Shown: positions 37,047 through 45,983, counted from the stretch's first letter. The stretch is DNA of 64,000 nt from Mycobacterium sp. (GCA_020438845.1 JAGQTV010000112.1:1-64000), one strand, 5' to 3'. Notes: generated from the letters alone by a model not told the origin. A program made the numbers and translations.

Positions 37047-37629
37047 AGTCGAACCCCGCCCCGGCAATCTCAGACTTCAACCGAGCCAAAGCCCGATGCT
37101 GGGCCACCCGGACGGCTCCGGGGGTGCTGCCCACTGCTTCGGCGGTCTCTTCGGCCGACAACCCGACCACGATCCGCAGAGTCAAAATCTCGCGCTGTTT
37201 TGCCGGCAACACGGCCAGCAACTTGTCCATCCGCGACGCTGTTTCGGACTGAATAGCCATCTGCTCCGGACCAGCATCCAGCGTGACCCGTTCCGGCACC
37301 TCGTCGGTGGGCTCGGAGCGGTTTCGCGCCGCCGCCCGATGGGCGTCGGCAACCTTGTGTGACGCGATGCCGTACACAAAAGCCAGGAACGGTCTTCCTT
37401 GATCCTGGTAGCGCGGCAGCGCCTGGATGGCGGCCAAGCAAACCTCCTGTGCAACGTCGTCAGCCGAGAGGCCGACCCGCTCCGCGGTCCCGAGCCGAGC
37501 TCGCACATACCGGACCACGATGGGACGGATCGTCTCTACTACTTCCCGGAGCGCATCCCGACTGCCGGCCACTGCCTCGGCAACAGCGGAGTCGAGACGT
37601 TCTCCTGGAATGGTCATCGACGACGGCAT
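37039..37629 (-). CDS. sigD: ECF RNA polymerase sigma factor SigD
   Basis: About 196 residues. Region 2 is VRYVRARLG...LSADDVAQEVCLAAIQALPRYQDQGRPFLAFVYGIASHKVADAHR. Region 4 is LPAKQREILTLRIVVGLSAEETAEAVGSTPGAVRVAQHRALARLKSE with a helix-turn-helix. It directs stress and stringent-response genes and is held by RsdA. I chose the ATG at 37629 (TAACGT lies 5 nt upstream). ATG at 37617 or TTG at 37635 are alternatives. Confidence 0.92.
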   Translation of the reverse strand: MPSSMTIPGERLDSAVAEAVAGSRDALREVVETIRPIVVRYVRARLGTAERVGLSADDVAQEVCLAAIQALPRYQDQGRPFLAFVYGIASHKVADAHRAAARNRSEPTDEVPERVTLDAGPEQMAIQSETASRMDKLLAVLPAKQREILTLRIVVGLSAEETAEAVGSTPGAVRVAQHRALARLKSEIAGAGFDYV

Positions 37630-37695
37630 CTCCAACGTTACGCAGCGGGGCTCGGTTTGCTAGAGACAATATCGGCCGAATACCCAAAGATCCGA

Positions 37696-38511
37696 TCACC
37701 CACTGTGCCAGCGCCCACCGTTTCGGGTCACGACGGCGGCACAACGAGCCCGGATTTCGGCGATCTCGGTCCCGGTATGCGCCGCGCTGCCGATGTCAGC
37801 CAGCAAGCAGGCCAACGCCCACCGCAATGGCATTAGACCCCAGGTTCGGGTATCAGCGAGTGCGGCGTCGGCGACTGAGCGAGAGCCTCGAACATCGCCT
37901 GCGCTGCACAACGCCGCGGCCAGCACCACGTCGCTCTTTATCCGATGACGCTGCAGAAGGGGCGTCGCCCGCTCGGCGAGTTCGACCCCGCGACGCGCAT
38001 GGCCCAGCGCTGTGGCCCCGTTGCCGGCGGCCATCGCCAGTTCCGCCCCAACCCACGCCAGCCGGATCGCCAGCCGCAACGGCTGTTTTTCGTTGTCGGC
38101 GCGTCGCAACACCTCACCGGCTCGCTCAAGCAGGGCCGCCGAGGCGGCGAGCCGTCCCACGCCCAACGCATCGGCAGCCAGACCGAGCAACGCATCGACA
38201 ACAGACTCCGGGTCCGATCCGACACCAGGACCGGCTACCCTCAGAGCCTCACCGTCCCAACGATGCGCCTCCCAATGCCAGCCGAGTTGCCGGTGGAACG
38301 ACGCCCAGGTGCTCAATGCCAGCGATGCGAGCCGCGCTGGCGGATCTTCACGGCGAAGTTCGGCAAGGTCGGCTCGGGCGACGGCATAGCGGCCCTGGCC
38401 GCCCGCAGCCACCGCACGGAGCCACAACTCCGTTGCGCCGTGGGCCGGTGGCAGCGGCCAGAGCCCCGGGTTGGTGCCGAAGGCGGCGTCGGCCAGCGTG
38501 CTGAGAACCAT
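37696..38511 (-). CDS. TPR-like helical protein (Rv3415c-like)
   Basis: 271 residues, almost entirely Ala/Leu/Arg-rich helices with a tetratricopeptide-like pattern. Examples are AVARADLAELRREDPPARLASLALSTWASFHRQLGW, ALLERAGEVLRRADNEKQPLRLAIRLAWVGAELAMAAG and ALGHARRGVELAERATPLLQRHRIKSDVVLAAALCSAGD. It is probably a protein-interaction scaffold with no known function. Its position upstream of sigD is conserved in mycobacteria, which suggests a link to SigD control. Confidence 0.85.
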   Translation of the reverse strand: MVLSTLADAAFGTNPGLWPLPPAHGATELWLRAVAAGGQGRYAVARADLAELRREDPPARLASLALSTWASFHRQLGWHWEAHRWDGEALRVAGPGVGSDPESVVDALLGLAADALGVGRLAASAALLERAGEVLRRADNEKQPLRLAIRLAWVGAELAMAAGNGATALGHARRGVELAERATPLLQRHRIKSDVVLAAALCSAGDVRGSRSVADAALADTRTWGLMPLRWALACLLADIGSAAHTGTEIAEIRARCAAVVTRNGGRWHSG

Positions 38512-38821
38512 CAGAGCCCGACCGTACCGGTTAAGAGTTTGTGGTCACCACGTTACGGACGTGTCAACTACAGCCCCGCCAGATGAGCGCTGCCCGCACA
38601 CCTCCGAAGCCCTGCTGCGGAAATCGCTGCCAACGCCCGTCAAAGATGACATCGACGTTAATTGGCGGGGTTTGACTATGCGATAACACACAGATTGAAA
38701 CAGTTGACGGGGTTTCGTCAGCCCTTCTAGCGTGATCGCCACGAGTGGTCACCGGAGACAGAGCTCGAAACGCGTCCAGCGACTCAGCTGCGTGAAATAG
38801 TCACGCGGAGAGGGGCTTCCA
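38512..38821. other. 310-bp intergenic region upstream of whiB3
   Basis: No gene was seen. The region separates the divergent Rv3415c-like gene and whiB3. It holds a plausible whiB3 promoter at 38704-38733, which implies a 5' leader of about 80 nt before the ATG at 38822. AT-rich stretches at about 38655-38705 stand out against the local GC content and may bind nucleoid proteins or regulators. Confidence 0.6.
38704..38733 (+). promoter_or_regulatory. SigA-type promoter of whiB3
   Basis: TTGACG (38704-38709) and TAGCGT (38728-38733) are separated by 18 bp, close to the mycobacterial housekeeping consensus. The SD GGAGAGG (38807-38813) lies 8 nt before the ATG. Confidence 0.6.
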
Positions 38822-39115
38822 ATGCTACAGCCACACGAGCTTCCCGGACCCAACGCCGATCTCTGGGATTGGCAGATGGAAGGCCTGTGCCGGGGCGTCG
38901 ATTCTTCGGTGTTCTTCCACCCCGACGGTGAACGGGGCCGTGCGCGAGCGCAGCGCGAGAGCCGCGCCAAGCAGCTGTGCCGACAGTGCCCGGTGATCAC
39001 CCAGTGCCGTACACACGCGCTGCGGGTGGGCGAGCCGTACGGCATTTGGGGCGGATTGAGCGAGACCGAGCGCGAACTGCTCCTCAAGGGGTCGATCCGA
39101 CGTCGGTCGGCCTGA
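38822..39115 (+). CDS. whiB3: Redox-sensing Fe-S transcriptional regulator WhiB3
   Basis: 97 residues. Four cysteines (C23, C53, C56, C62) occur at the same positions as in M. tuberculosis WhiB3 and should bind a 4Fe-4S cluster. The GIWGGLSETER motif (the GVWGG turn) is followed by a basic DNA-binding tail ending RRRS. It controls lipid metabolism and redox homeostasis and binds the primary sigma factor. It is 5 residues shorter than the M. tuberculosis protein at the C-terminus. It ends 4 bp before a convergent gene. Confidence 0.96.
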   Translation: MLQPHELPGPNADLWDWQMEGLCRGVDSSVFFHPDGERGRARAQRESRAKQLCRQCPVITQCRTHALRVGEPYGIWGGLSETERELLLKGSIRRRSA

Positions 39116-39119
39116 CCTC

Positions 39120-39500
39120 TCAGTCCTTGAGGGCGATCAGGGTCGCCCCGATGAGGAACACGGCGACGAGGACCGCCGCCATGATGAAGCTGAACCCGCC
39201 GACCAGAGTTGCGAGGATCAGTCCGAAAAGGCAGGCCGCCAGCCACCGGGTGTTCTCGGGCTGTTTCCAGGTCAATTCGAGACCCGACGGCGCCGGCCCC
39301 GACTCGATCTGCGCAGCCGCCTCGACAGGCTCTTCTGCGACCGATTCCTCTGCGCCTGATTCCTCTGCGACCGATTCCTCTGGGCCCGATTCCTCTGGGC
39401 CCGATTCCTCTGGGCCCGATTCCTCTGGGCCCGATTCCTCTGGAACTGGATCGTCCTGAGTCGAAAACTCTTCTAGGGCTGCCACGGCGCTCGGCGTCAC
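39120..39500 (-). CDS. Small membrane protein with (EESGP) repeats
   Basis: 126 residues. An acidic N-terminal part (about 18-58) is made of 5-residue repeats (PEESG, AEESV). It is followed by WKQPENTRW and two hydrophobic segments (LAACLFGLILATLVGGFSF and MAAVLVAVFLIGATLIAL). The function is unknown. The GTG at 39500 overlaps the stop of the upstream secreted-protein gene (GTGA), so the two are translationally coupled. Confidence 0.75.
   Translation of the reverse strand: MTPSAVAALEEFSTQDDPVPEESGPEESGPEESGPEESGPEESVAEESGAEESVAEEPVEAAAQIESGPAPSGLELTWKQPENTRWLAACLFGLILATLVGGFSFIMAAVLVAVFLIGATLIALKD
39343..39447. repeat. Seven 15-bp tandem repeats (VNTR-like)
   Basis: Seven units of GATTCCTCTGGGCCC or close variants run from 39343 to 39447; four consecutive units (39373-39432) are identical. 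Partly degraded copies precede 39343. They encode the (P/A)EES(G/V) repeats of the small membrane protein on the minus strand. The unit length keeps the frame. Confidence 0.92.
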
Positions 39501-40198
39501 GACCCGGAGCTCATCGACCCGAGGTAGTACGTTTCGCGGCCGGTCGGGTACCCGCCACCGTCGGTGGCGATATGCACGTGGTCGAAGTGGTTGGCGGTCT
39601 CATTGCCGTAGTCCGCCGTCCAACTCGGCGCACCGATACCCGGATAGAATCCCTGCCGCCAAATCACGTGCAAGATGCCGTAGCGCTTCGCGTTCGCGAG
39701 GGCGAACCCGGCAATCTGGTTGCCGAGCTCGATACCCTCGGGTGAGTGATAATTCGGGATCATCACGTCGATCGCCAGGCCATTGGGATGCCATGGCAGC
39801 GGGTCCTGCCGGAAACCGCCGATCGTATTGAGATCCAAAAACATCATGCTGATGGCGCGAGCTACCCAAATGGTGTGCACTTGCAGCCCGCTCTCCGGCG
39901 CCAGGCCGGGAGACAGCGCGAACTGGAAGTCCGGAGCAGCCTGGGGCGCACTAGCCATCAGCATCGCCGCCTGTTTGGAATCAGCCGCGTTGGAGATGGC
40001 GGCCCCGGCCGAGTTCGAGGTCGACACCGGGGCTGCTGCCGCGATCACTGCGGAGGCGTCGGTCGAACTGGCGGCAAGGGTCGCAGGTGAGCCGGTAGCG
40101 GCCGTCTCTTTGCCCTGGGCATGGAACATCGCGACCGAGACAACAACAGACGCGGCCACCGCCCACCAACGACCCCCAGGGATCCTCACCACGAACAC
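39497..40198 (-). CDS. Secreted M15-like (VanY/DD-carboxypeptidase fold) protein
   Basis: 233 residues. An N-terminal hydrophobic export segment (WWAVAASVVVSVAMFHAQG) is followed by an Ala/Ser-rich linker (about 30-95). The C-terminal domain has HPNGLAIDVMIP and HFDHVHIAT, a layout that matches the zinc ligands of M15 peptidases (His and Asp, then HxH). A role in cell-wall peptide trimming is plausible. It could also be a non-catalytic wall-binding relative. It is co-translated with the downstream repeat-bearing membrane protein through a 4-bp overlap. Confidence 0.75.
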   Translation of the reverse strand: MFVVRIPGGRWWAVAASVVVSVAMFHAQGKETAATGSPATLAASSTDASAVIAAAAPVSTSNSAGAAISNAADSKQAAMLMASAPQAAPDFQFALSPGLAPESGLQVHTIWVARAISMMFLDLNTIGGFRQDPLPWHPNGLAIDVMIPNYHSPEGIELGNQIAGFALANAKRYGILHVIWRQGFYPGIGAPSWTADYGNETANHFDHVHIATDGGGYPTGRETYYLGSMSSGS

Positions 40199-40353
40199 CT
40201 TACTTGCGAGGATCGGCCTACGGTGACAAGACCGCAGCTTTCAGGCAATATGTGCGTTTTCCGAACCACCCACTCGACGGCCCCGCTACGACTGCGCGAA
40301 ACCAGCGGCCCGGTGGGCCTCGCTGCCGTCGGGGTTCGCCTGAGACAACAAGA

Positions 40354-40380
40354 GAGGGGCACCCGAATCGGGTGCCCCTC
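40354..40380 (-). terminator. Hairpin downstream of groEL1
   Basis: A 13-bp perfect inverted repeat (40354-40366 and 40368-40380, GAGGGGCACCCGA arms) lies 37 bp past the groEL1 stop. There is no long T-run, as is common for mycobacterial terminators. It also sits upstream of the M15-like gene, so it would insulate that gene from groESL transcription. Confidence 0.75.
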
Positions 40381-40417
40381 CCCTTGTCGACGCACGTCGA
40401 GCGCCACCGGTCAGTGA

Positions 40418-42037
40418 CTAGTGCGCGTGGCCGTGGTGGCCATGGCCCGACTCTTCTTCCTCGGCCGGCCGTTCCACAACCGCGGTCTCGGTCGTCAGCA
40501 CCATCCGGGCAACCGACGCCGCATTGAGCACCGCCGAGCGAGTGACCTTGACCGGATCAATCACACCGTCGGCCACCAGGTCGCCGTAGGACAGCGTCGC
40601 GGCGTTGAAGCCGTGCCCGGCGGGCAGTTCGCTGACCTTGCTGACCACGACGGCACCGTCGCGGCCCGCATTGGCGGCGATCCAGAACAACGGTGCCGAC
40701 AGGGCCTCGGAAAACACCTCGACCCCCAGCCGCTCATCGCCGGAGACTGAGTCACGCAGCGCTTGCAGGGCCGCGCGGGCCTGCACCAGCGCGCTACCGC
40801 CGCCGGCCACGATGCCCTCCTCGACCGCAGCCTTGGCCGCCGCTACGGCGTCCTCAACGCGGTGCTTGCGCTCCTTGAGCGCGGTCTCAGTGGCTGCGCC
40901 GACCTTGATGACCGCCACGCCACCGGCCAGCTTCGCCAACCGCTCAGCGAGCTTCTCACGGTCCCAGTCGGAGTCGGTCGCCTCGATCTCCGAGCGCAAC
41001 TGCCGGACGCGGTTGGCGATTGCCTCGTGCGTGCCACCGCCATCGACGATGACTGTGGAGTCCTTGGTGACCACCACGCGGCGGGCGGTTCCGAGCACCT
41101 CCAGACCAGCCTCGCGCAGCACCAGGCCGACGTCGGGGTTGATCACCTGGGCGTTCGTGACCACGGCCAGGTCCTCGAGGAAGGCCTTGCGGCGATCGCC
41201 GAAGAACGGCGCCTTGACCGCCACGGCCTTGAGGGTCTTGCGGATCGCGTTGACCACCAGGGTCGACAACGCTTCCCCTTCGACATCCTCGGCCACGATC
41301 AGCAGCGGCTTGCCCTCCTGAGCGACCTGCTCCAAGAGCGGCAACAGATCGGGAAGCGAGCTGATCTTGTCGCGGTGAAGAAGCACGTAGGCGTCTTCGA
41401 GGACGGCTTCCTGGGTGTCGAAGTCATTGACGAAATAGGCCGAGATGAAGCCCTTGTCGAAGCCGATACCCTCGGTTACCTCGAGCTCGGTGTTCAGCGT
41501 GGAGGATTCCTCGACCGTGACCACACCGTCGCCACCGACCTTCGTCATCGCCTCACCGACGAGCTCGCCCACTTCCTCGTCCCGGGAGGAGACGGTCGCG
41601 ACCTGGGCGATGCCGTTCTTGCCGGAGACCGGGGTGGCCGACTCCAGCAATGCCAGCGAGACGGCGTCGGCGGCCTTGCCGATGCCCGCGCCGAGCGCGA
41701 TCGGGTTGGCGCCGGCCGCGACGTTGCGCAGACCAGTCTTGATCAGCGCCTGCGCCAGGACGGTGGCCGTGGTGGTGCCGTCGCCAGCCACGTCGTTGGT
41801 CTTGGTGGCCACGGATTTGACCAGTTGGGCACCGAGGTTCTCGAACGGATCCTCGAGGTCGATGTCGCGGGCGATGGTCACGCCGTCATTGGTGACCGTC
41901 GGGCCACCGAAAGCCTTGGCCAACACCACGTGACGGCCGCGCGGGCCCAGGGTGACGCGAACGGCGTTGGCCAGCTTGTCGACGCCGGCCTCCATGGCCC
42001 GTCGAGCGGTTTCGTTGTATTCGATCTGCTTGCTCAT
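40418..42037 (-). CDS. groEL1: 60-kDa chaperonin GroEL1
   Basis: 539 residues. It has the ATP-binding [11 protein letters not shown] motif, an apical domain with [11 protein letters not shown], and the late [12 protein letters not shown] segment. The C-terminus is His-rich ([10 protein letters not shown]), which marks mycobacterial GroEL1; GroEL2 has a Gly-Met tail instead. GroEL1 supports biofilm formation and mycolate synthesis in M. smegmatis and binds metal through its tail. It is in an operon with groES 110 bp upstream, under CIRCE control. Confidence 0.96.
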   Translation of the reverse strand: MSKQIEYNETARRAMEAGVDKLANAVRVTLGPRGRHVVLAKAFGGPTVTNDGVTIARDIDLEDPFENLGAQLVKSVATKTNDVAGDGTTTATVLAQALIKTGLRNVAAGANPIALGAGIGKAADAVSLALLESATPVSGKNGIAQVATVSSRDEEVGELVGEAMTKVGGDGVVTVEESSTLNTELEVTEGIGFDKGFISAYFVNDFDTQEAVLEDAYVLLHRDKISSLPDLLPLLEQVAQEGKPLLIVAEDVEGEALSTLVVNAIRKTLKAVAVKAPFFGDRRKAFLEDLAVVTNAQVINPDVGLVLREAGLEVLGTARRVVVTKDSTVIVDGGGTHEAIANRVRQLRSEIEATDSDWDREKLAERLAKLAGGVAVIKVGAATETALKERKHRVEDAVAAAKAAVEEGIVAGGGSALVQARAALQALRDSVSGDERLGVEVFSEALSAPLFWIAANAGRDGAVVVSKVSELPAGHGFNAATLSYGDLVADGVIDPVKVTRSAVLNAASVARMVLTTETAVVERPAEEEESGHGHHGHAH

Positions 42038-42088
42038 GCTCTTTTCATTTCTGTCCGGGCCCGTCCGGGCCTGTCCCTACAACGTGTT

Positions 42089-42131
42089 CCGCCCCGGAAA
42101 CCGCCCACTGTCGCGGGGATTTCCGGGGCGG
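42089..42131 (-). promoter_or_regulatory. Strong hairpin in the groES-groEL1 intercistronic region
   Basis: CCGCCCCGGAAA (42089-42100) and TTTCCGGGGCGG (42120-42131) form a perfect 12-bp stem with a 19-nt loop. In the 109 bp between groES and groEL1 it could mark the site where the groESL mRNA is processed, a cleavage reported for M. tuberculosis. It could also attenuate transcription so that groES exceeds groEL1. Confidence 0.65.
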
Positions 42132-42146
42132 GCCACGAACTGATTG

Positions 42147-42449
42147 CTACTTGTTGACGACCGCCAGCACGTCACGAGCGGACAGGATCAGGTACTCCTC
42201 GCCGTTGTACTTGATCTCGGTGCCGCCGTACTTGCTGTAGATGACGGTGTCTCCCTCGGAGACGTCCAGCGGAATCCGCTTCTCGCCGTCCTCGTCCCAC
42301 CGGCCGGGGCCGACAGCGACGACGGTGCCTTCTTGCGGCTTCTCCTTGGCGGTGTCCGGAATGACCAGACCCGACGCGGTGGTCGTCTCGGCCTCATTGG
42401 CCTGGACGAGGATCTTGTCCTCGAGTGGCTTGATTTTCACGCTCGCCAC
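42147..42449 (-). CDS. groES: 10-kDa co-chaperonin GroES
   Basis: 100 residues capping Gro[46 protein letters not shown] includes the mobile loop, and [24 protein letters not shown] ends the beta barrel. GTG start at 42449 with GGAGGG 8 nt upstream. A CIRCE element and promoter lie about 140 bp upstream. Confidence 0.97.
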   Translation of the reverse strand: MASVKIKPLEDKILVQANEAETTTASGLVIPDTAKEKPQEGTVVAVGPGRWDEDGEKRIPLDVSEGDTVIYSKYGGTEIKYNGEEYLILSARDVLAVVNK

Positions 42450-42588
42450 GATTGGAGCCCTCCACTGTTATGGGGTGTGGCCCGGGGCTTATCCCCGGAC
42501 CAATCTGATTTACAAGGTGTTTTCGGCATTCGTCCGTCCCTCGCGCCGTCGTCGCGGGTGCCGACACAGGGGGTTGTCCGCCTGCCAT

Positions 42589-42620
42589 CTAGCACTCTAT
42601 ACGCGAGAGTGCTAGCACTC
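42589..42620. promoter_or_regulatory. CIRCE operator (HrcA site) with an extra half-site
   Basis: CTAGCACTC-N9-GAGTGCTAG at 42589-42615 is a perfect CIRCE, the HrcA operator of groESL. A third half-site, TAGCACTC (42613-42620), overlaps the right arm, making a second perfect 14-bp palindrome, GAGTGCTAGCACTC (42607-42620). Minus-strand TTGAGT and TATAGA near the element make a likely groES promoter that HrcA would cover. Confidence 0.93.
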
Positions 42621-42667
42621 AAGGTGGGGGTGGTGCGGGTTCGCCGAGGGCGAAGCCACGAACCTGC

Positions 42668-44812
42668 TCAGCCCAGGTAGGAGATGGTGGGGAAGCTGTA
42701 GCTCAGATCCCCACTGGCCCAGTACCCCTGCGTGATCGGCAGGGGATCGGTCTGCGGCATCACCGAGCGACTCGGGGCATCCGGGATGTACGGATTCACA
42801 TCGCGCATCCGCAGGACATTGCTCCACAGATAGTTTTGGACGATGGTGTACTGATCGTCGATCGGCGTGGTTGCCGGGTCGAATCCGAGGTACTCGCCAA
42901 ACACCGCCAGCACCTTATCTGGCGTGTCCCCATCTTTGATGAATTGCGTAACCGCTGCGTCGAAGACCCCCTCTTGGATGGTGTAAAGGTTCTGTCCCTC
43001 GACAGTCGCCGATGCCAGGTAACCTTTCGCCGCCATGACACCCATCTGCGCCTCCTTCAGCGCAGTCTGCGGCGTCGGCACGTATCCAAGGTCCAGCGCC
43101 GTCACCTGCGTGTAGGGGTTGATGAGCACGATCGCTGACCACCGGTGGTGGCCATCGACGATGTACGTTCCGTCATTGGCGGTCACGATGGGGTTTCCGA
43201 ACGGCTGGATGACCCCGCCGGCGAAGTAGGTCGCAAGTTGGTCGGGATCTTGCAGCGGGAACTTCAGCGACTTCGCCAGGTCGATCTCGTTCTGCGTCGG
43301 CACGAGAGTGGCGACGTTGGCGGTGATGGACGTCAACTGGAGACTGCTGTTGGGAATACCGCGGGTTGCCCCGCCAGCCGTCACGAGCTCGTAAAGTGCG
43401 GTATTGCAACTCTGGTTGTCCATCGAGCAGGGATTTTGATCGCTGATCGGGTTGCCCGGGTCGAGGCTCAGCAGTCGATTGAAGAGCTTGGTGAAGCCAT
43501 CCTGCGAGTCCGTGTAGTACGACAGGAGCAGTTGCTGCAATTCGGCTGCGGCAGCCACATCGGGCATCTCTTCCGCCACCAGGCCGGCCTCGATGCGCTG
43601 CATGTTGGTAGTAGTAGCAAGCAGGCTCATCGAGATCCCGGACTGGCCGCCCGACCACAACCATTTATTTACGTAGTCGGCGATGTCGGCCGCGGAGGCG
43701 GTCTGGCCGAGCACCTGGTAGATCTCCCCCACCTTCACCGTGCGGTAGGCGTCGGTTCTGACGAACTGGGTCGCGGCCCACGAGATGGGTAGGCCGCCCT
43801 GAATCCGCTGCACCAGGGGTGCCGCGCTGGAACCGGCCGCCTCGCCAAGCAGTGAACGGTAGAGCAGGTTCACATAGGTCGTCGCGGAGGGCTGGGTGCC
43901 GAAATTTCCCCCGCCAGAGGCACTCTCACTGTAGAACTCCTGGCTGCCGGCGAGCAACGCGGCGAAGTTCGGCTCAGTTCCCCACGCGAGCCGCAGTGCA
44001 CCCCAGAACAATTCCTGCTGGGCAGGGAGGCGTCCGACGAGTTCGACGTAGTAGTTGTTAACCGCTGTCTGGCGGAACGCATCCGAGGTGTAGAGGCCGG
44101 CCACAACGCTATTGACCCCCCAGAACTTCAACCGGTTCAGGTAATTGTCGAGTTCGGTTGCTGTCGGGTCCCTGCGCAGCACCTCCTGGAACAGTCCGGT
44201 CACCACGGCGGTCGGGTCGGTCACTACGGGTTTTCCGGTCCCGCTGAACAAGTCCTCCAAGTTCAAGCGCAACATGGCGCCGAAGGAACCGGGGCCCGGA
44301 GCCGCGCTCGGCGCGGACGCCGCGGTCGCCTTCGACTGTGCGGCCGCAGCCGGCGGTGACGCGGCGGTAACCGCCGCGTTTGCGGTCGCGGCGGGCAGTG
44401 CAACGGTCTGCACCGCAAGGGATGACACCGCGGCGGATAGCGGACTCTCGTGGGCGACAGCGGCCGTCGGGATACTTCCGGTGGCGGCCAGCTCAGCCGA
44501 CGGCAGGTTGTCGAAAGTCCGTTCCCGGGTGGCTGCTGCGACGCGAGCAGGGCTGGGGCGACTCCAGCGCGGAGCATCGCGCACGGTCGAATCCGCGGTC
44601 GCGTCGTTCCCGGCGGTGTGCCGGAGTGTCGAGCGATGTGCGCCCGGCGAGCCAGACCGGGACGCCGACTGCATTGGACTGTCCGACGCCGCGCCGTCTT
44701 CCGCCCAAGCGACCGCCGGTGCGGCCGCCAGCGCCAAACCGACCCCGGCAGCGACCGCACCGAGTTGGAGCCACCGCACCACCGGAAGAACCCGACTGCT
44801 CGAACCCGCCAT
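42668..44812 (-). CDS. Large secreted protein with DUF4214-like repeats and a ParB-like (DGHHRW) domain
   Basis: 714 residues. A signal peptide (LQLGAVAAGVGLALAAAPAVAWA, cut about 37/38) is followed by a low-complexity Ala/Ser/Pro region to about 175. Helical repeats resembling DUF4214 (about 200-420) include LFQEVLRRDPTATELDNYLNRL and TSDAFRQ. A ParB-like domain (about 515-600) carries IVDGHHRWSA at 551-560. The ParB/sulfiredoxin fold with DGHHR is usually intracellular, so export is unusual. Two Cys (462, 469) may form a disulfide. The ATG at 44812 has SD GAGGGG 6 nt upstream. The function is unknown. Confidence 0.82.
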   Translation of the reverse strand: MAGSSSRVLPVVRWLQLGAVAAGVGLALAAAPAVAWAEDGAASDSPMQSASRSGSPGAHRSTLRHTAGNDATADSTVRDAPRWSRPSPARVAAATRERTFDNLPSAELAATGSIPTAAVAHESPLSAAVSSLAVQTVALPAATANAAVTAASPPAAAAQSKATAASAPSAAPGPGSFGAMLRLNLEDLFSGTGKPVVTDPTAVVTGLFQEVLRRDPTATELDNYLNRLKFWGVNSVVAGLYTSDAFRQTAVNNYYVELVGRLPAQQELFWGALRLAWGTEPNFAALLAGSQEFYSESASGGGNFGTQPSATTYVNLLYRSLLGEAAGSSAAPLVQRIQGGLPISWAATQFVRTDAYRTVKVGEIYQVLGQTASAADIADYVNKWLWSGGQSGISMSLLATTTNMQRIEAGLVAEEMPDVAAAAELQQLLLSYYTDSQDGFTKLFNRLLSLDPGNPISDQNPCSMDNQSCNTALYELVTAGGATRGIPNSSLQLTSITANVATLVPTQNEIDLAKSLKFPLQDPDQLATYFAGGVIQPFGNPIVTANDGTYIVDGHHRWSAIVLINPYTQVTALDLGYVPTPQTALKEAQMGVMAAKGYLASATVEGQNLYTIQEGVFDAAVTQFIKDGDTPDKVLAVFGEYLGFDPATTPIDDQYTIVQNYLWSNVLRMRDVNPYIPDAPSRSVMPQTDPLPITQGYWASGDLSYSFPTISYLG

Positions 44813-44940
44813 ATGAACCCCCCTCGAAACCGCGGACAAGATACTTCGGACAGGTCTACACGAACCCTCGGGGCGGCAGCGTCGGTTCGCCGATAGTGCT
44901 ACCTGCCAGTAATGCCGCATGGCTTCAGCGACACGGGTTT

Positions 44941-44956
44941 CCGCCGTCTGCGGCGG
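44941..44956 (-). terminator. Small hairpin after tsaD
   Basis: CCGCCG-TCTG-CGGCGG (6-bp stem, 4-nt loop) starts 4 bp past the tsaD stop on the minus strand. It may terminate the long tsaE-tsaB-rimI-tsaD unit before the secreted-protein gene. There is no T-run, so confidence is modest. Confidence 0.45.
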
Positions 44957-44960
44957 CGAC

Positions 44961-45983
44961 TCAGGCCACCTGCCCGCGCACCACCGGAAGGCCGGGGTCG
45001 CTGGCCACGTCCAACGGGGAGGGTACCGCCCCGGCCGCAACCAGGTGCGCAGCGAAGCTGGCGATCATTGCGCCGTTGTCGGTACACAGTCGGAGCCGCG
45101 GGATTCGCAACGTCAGACCGGCTTCCGCACAACGTTGTTCGGCAAGTTCGCGCAATCGGGAGTTGGCCGCCACCCCCCCGGCGATCAGCAGCGTGGACAC
45201 GCCGACATCGACCGCTGCCCGCACCGCCTTGGCGGTCAACACGTCGGCGACAGACTCCTGAAACCCGGCGGCGACGTCAGCGGGGTTCGCGTTCGGATTG
45301 GACTCCACGTAGCGCGCCACCGCGGTCTTGAGACCGGAGAAGCTGAAGGTGTAGGGATCGTCGCGCGGGCCGGTCATGCCACGCGGGAAGAAAATGGCCC
45401 CGGCGTCGCCGGTGCGGGCCAACTCGTCGAGTGCTCTGCCACCCGGGTAGCCCAACCCCAGCAGCCGGGCGATCTTGTCGTAGGCCTCCCCCGCGGCGTC
45501 GTCCAGTGTGGAGCCGAGTTCGACGATGGGTTGCGCCAGGGAACGTACGTGCAGCAGGTGGGTGTGCCCGCCGGAGACCAGCAGTCCAACGCACTCTGGC
45601 AGCGGACCATGGTCGTAGACGTCGGCGGCCAGGTGCCCGCCGAGGTGGTTGACGGCGTAGAACGGAACACCCCACGCGGCGGCGTAGGCCTTGGCCGCGG
45701 CCACCCCCACCATCAGCGCCCCGGCCAACCCGGGCCCGATGGTGGCGGCCACCACGTCCGGTCGCTCGATGCCGGCGGCGGCAAGGGCTCGGCACATCGT
45801 CGGCCCGAGCGCCTCCAAATGGGCTCGCGAAGCGATCTCGGGCACTACCCCGCCGTAACGGGCGTGTTCGTCGACGCTGGAGGCCACCTCGTCAGCCAAC
45901 AAGCGGACCGATCCGTCCGGCGCGAGCTCGGCGATCCCGACGCCGGTTTCGTCGCAGGAACTCTCGATGGCAAGGACCTTCAC
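44961..45983 (-). CDS. tsaD: tRNA N6-threonylcarbamoyladenosine synthase subunit TsaD
   Basis: 340 residues, Kae1/Gcp family. It transfers the threonylcarbamoyl group to A37 of ANN-decoding tRNAs. [14 protein letters not shown] (nucleotide binding), [10 protein letters not shown] with the metal-binding His pair, [19 protein letters not shown] and [11 protein letters not shown] are visible. GTG start at 45983 overlaps the rimI stop by 4 bp (GTGA). It is the last gene of the tsaE-tsaB-rimI-tsaD string. Confidence 0.95.
   Translation of the reverse strand: MKVLAIESSCDETGVGIAELAPDGSVRLLADEVASSVDEHARYGGVVPEIASRAHLEALGPTMCRALAAAGIERPDVVAATIGPGLAGALMVGVAAAKAYAAAWGVPFYAVNHLGGHLAADVYDHGPLPECVGLLVSGGHTHLLHVRSLAQPIVELGSTLDDAAGEAYDKIARLLGLGYPGGRALDELARTGDAGAIFFPRGMTGPRDDPYTFSFSGLKTAVARYVESNPNANPADVAAGFQESVADVLTAKAVRAAVDVGVSTLLIAGGVAANSRLRELAEQRCAEAGLTLRIPRLRLCTDNGAMIASFAAHLVAAGAVPSPLDVASDPGLPVVRGQVA

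Noticed and set aside
39343-39447. CRISPR-like array
   Set aside because: The units are contiguous 15-mers with no spacers and encode a peptide repeat.
40763-42157. Plus-strand open frame of 464 codons opposite groEL1
   Set aside because: Antisense frames opposite groEL are a common high-GC artefact, and the sense gene is unmistakable.
44813-45040. N-terminal extension of the secreted ParB-like protein
   Set aside because: The signal peptide and SD fix the start at 44812; upstream codons would bury the signal peptide and overlap tsaD.
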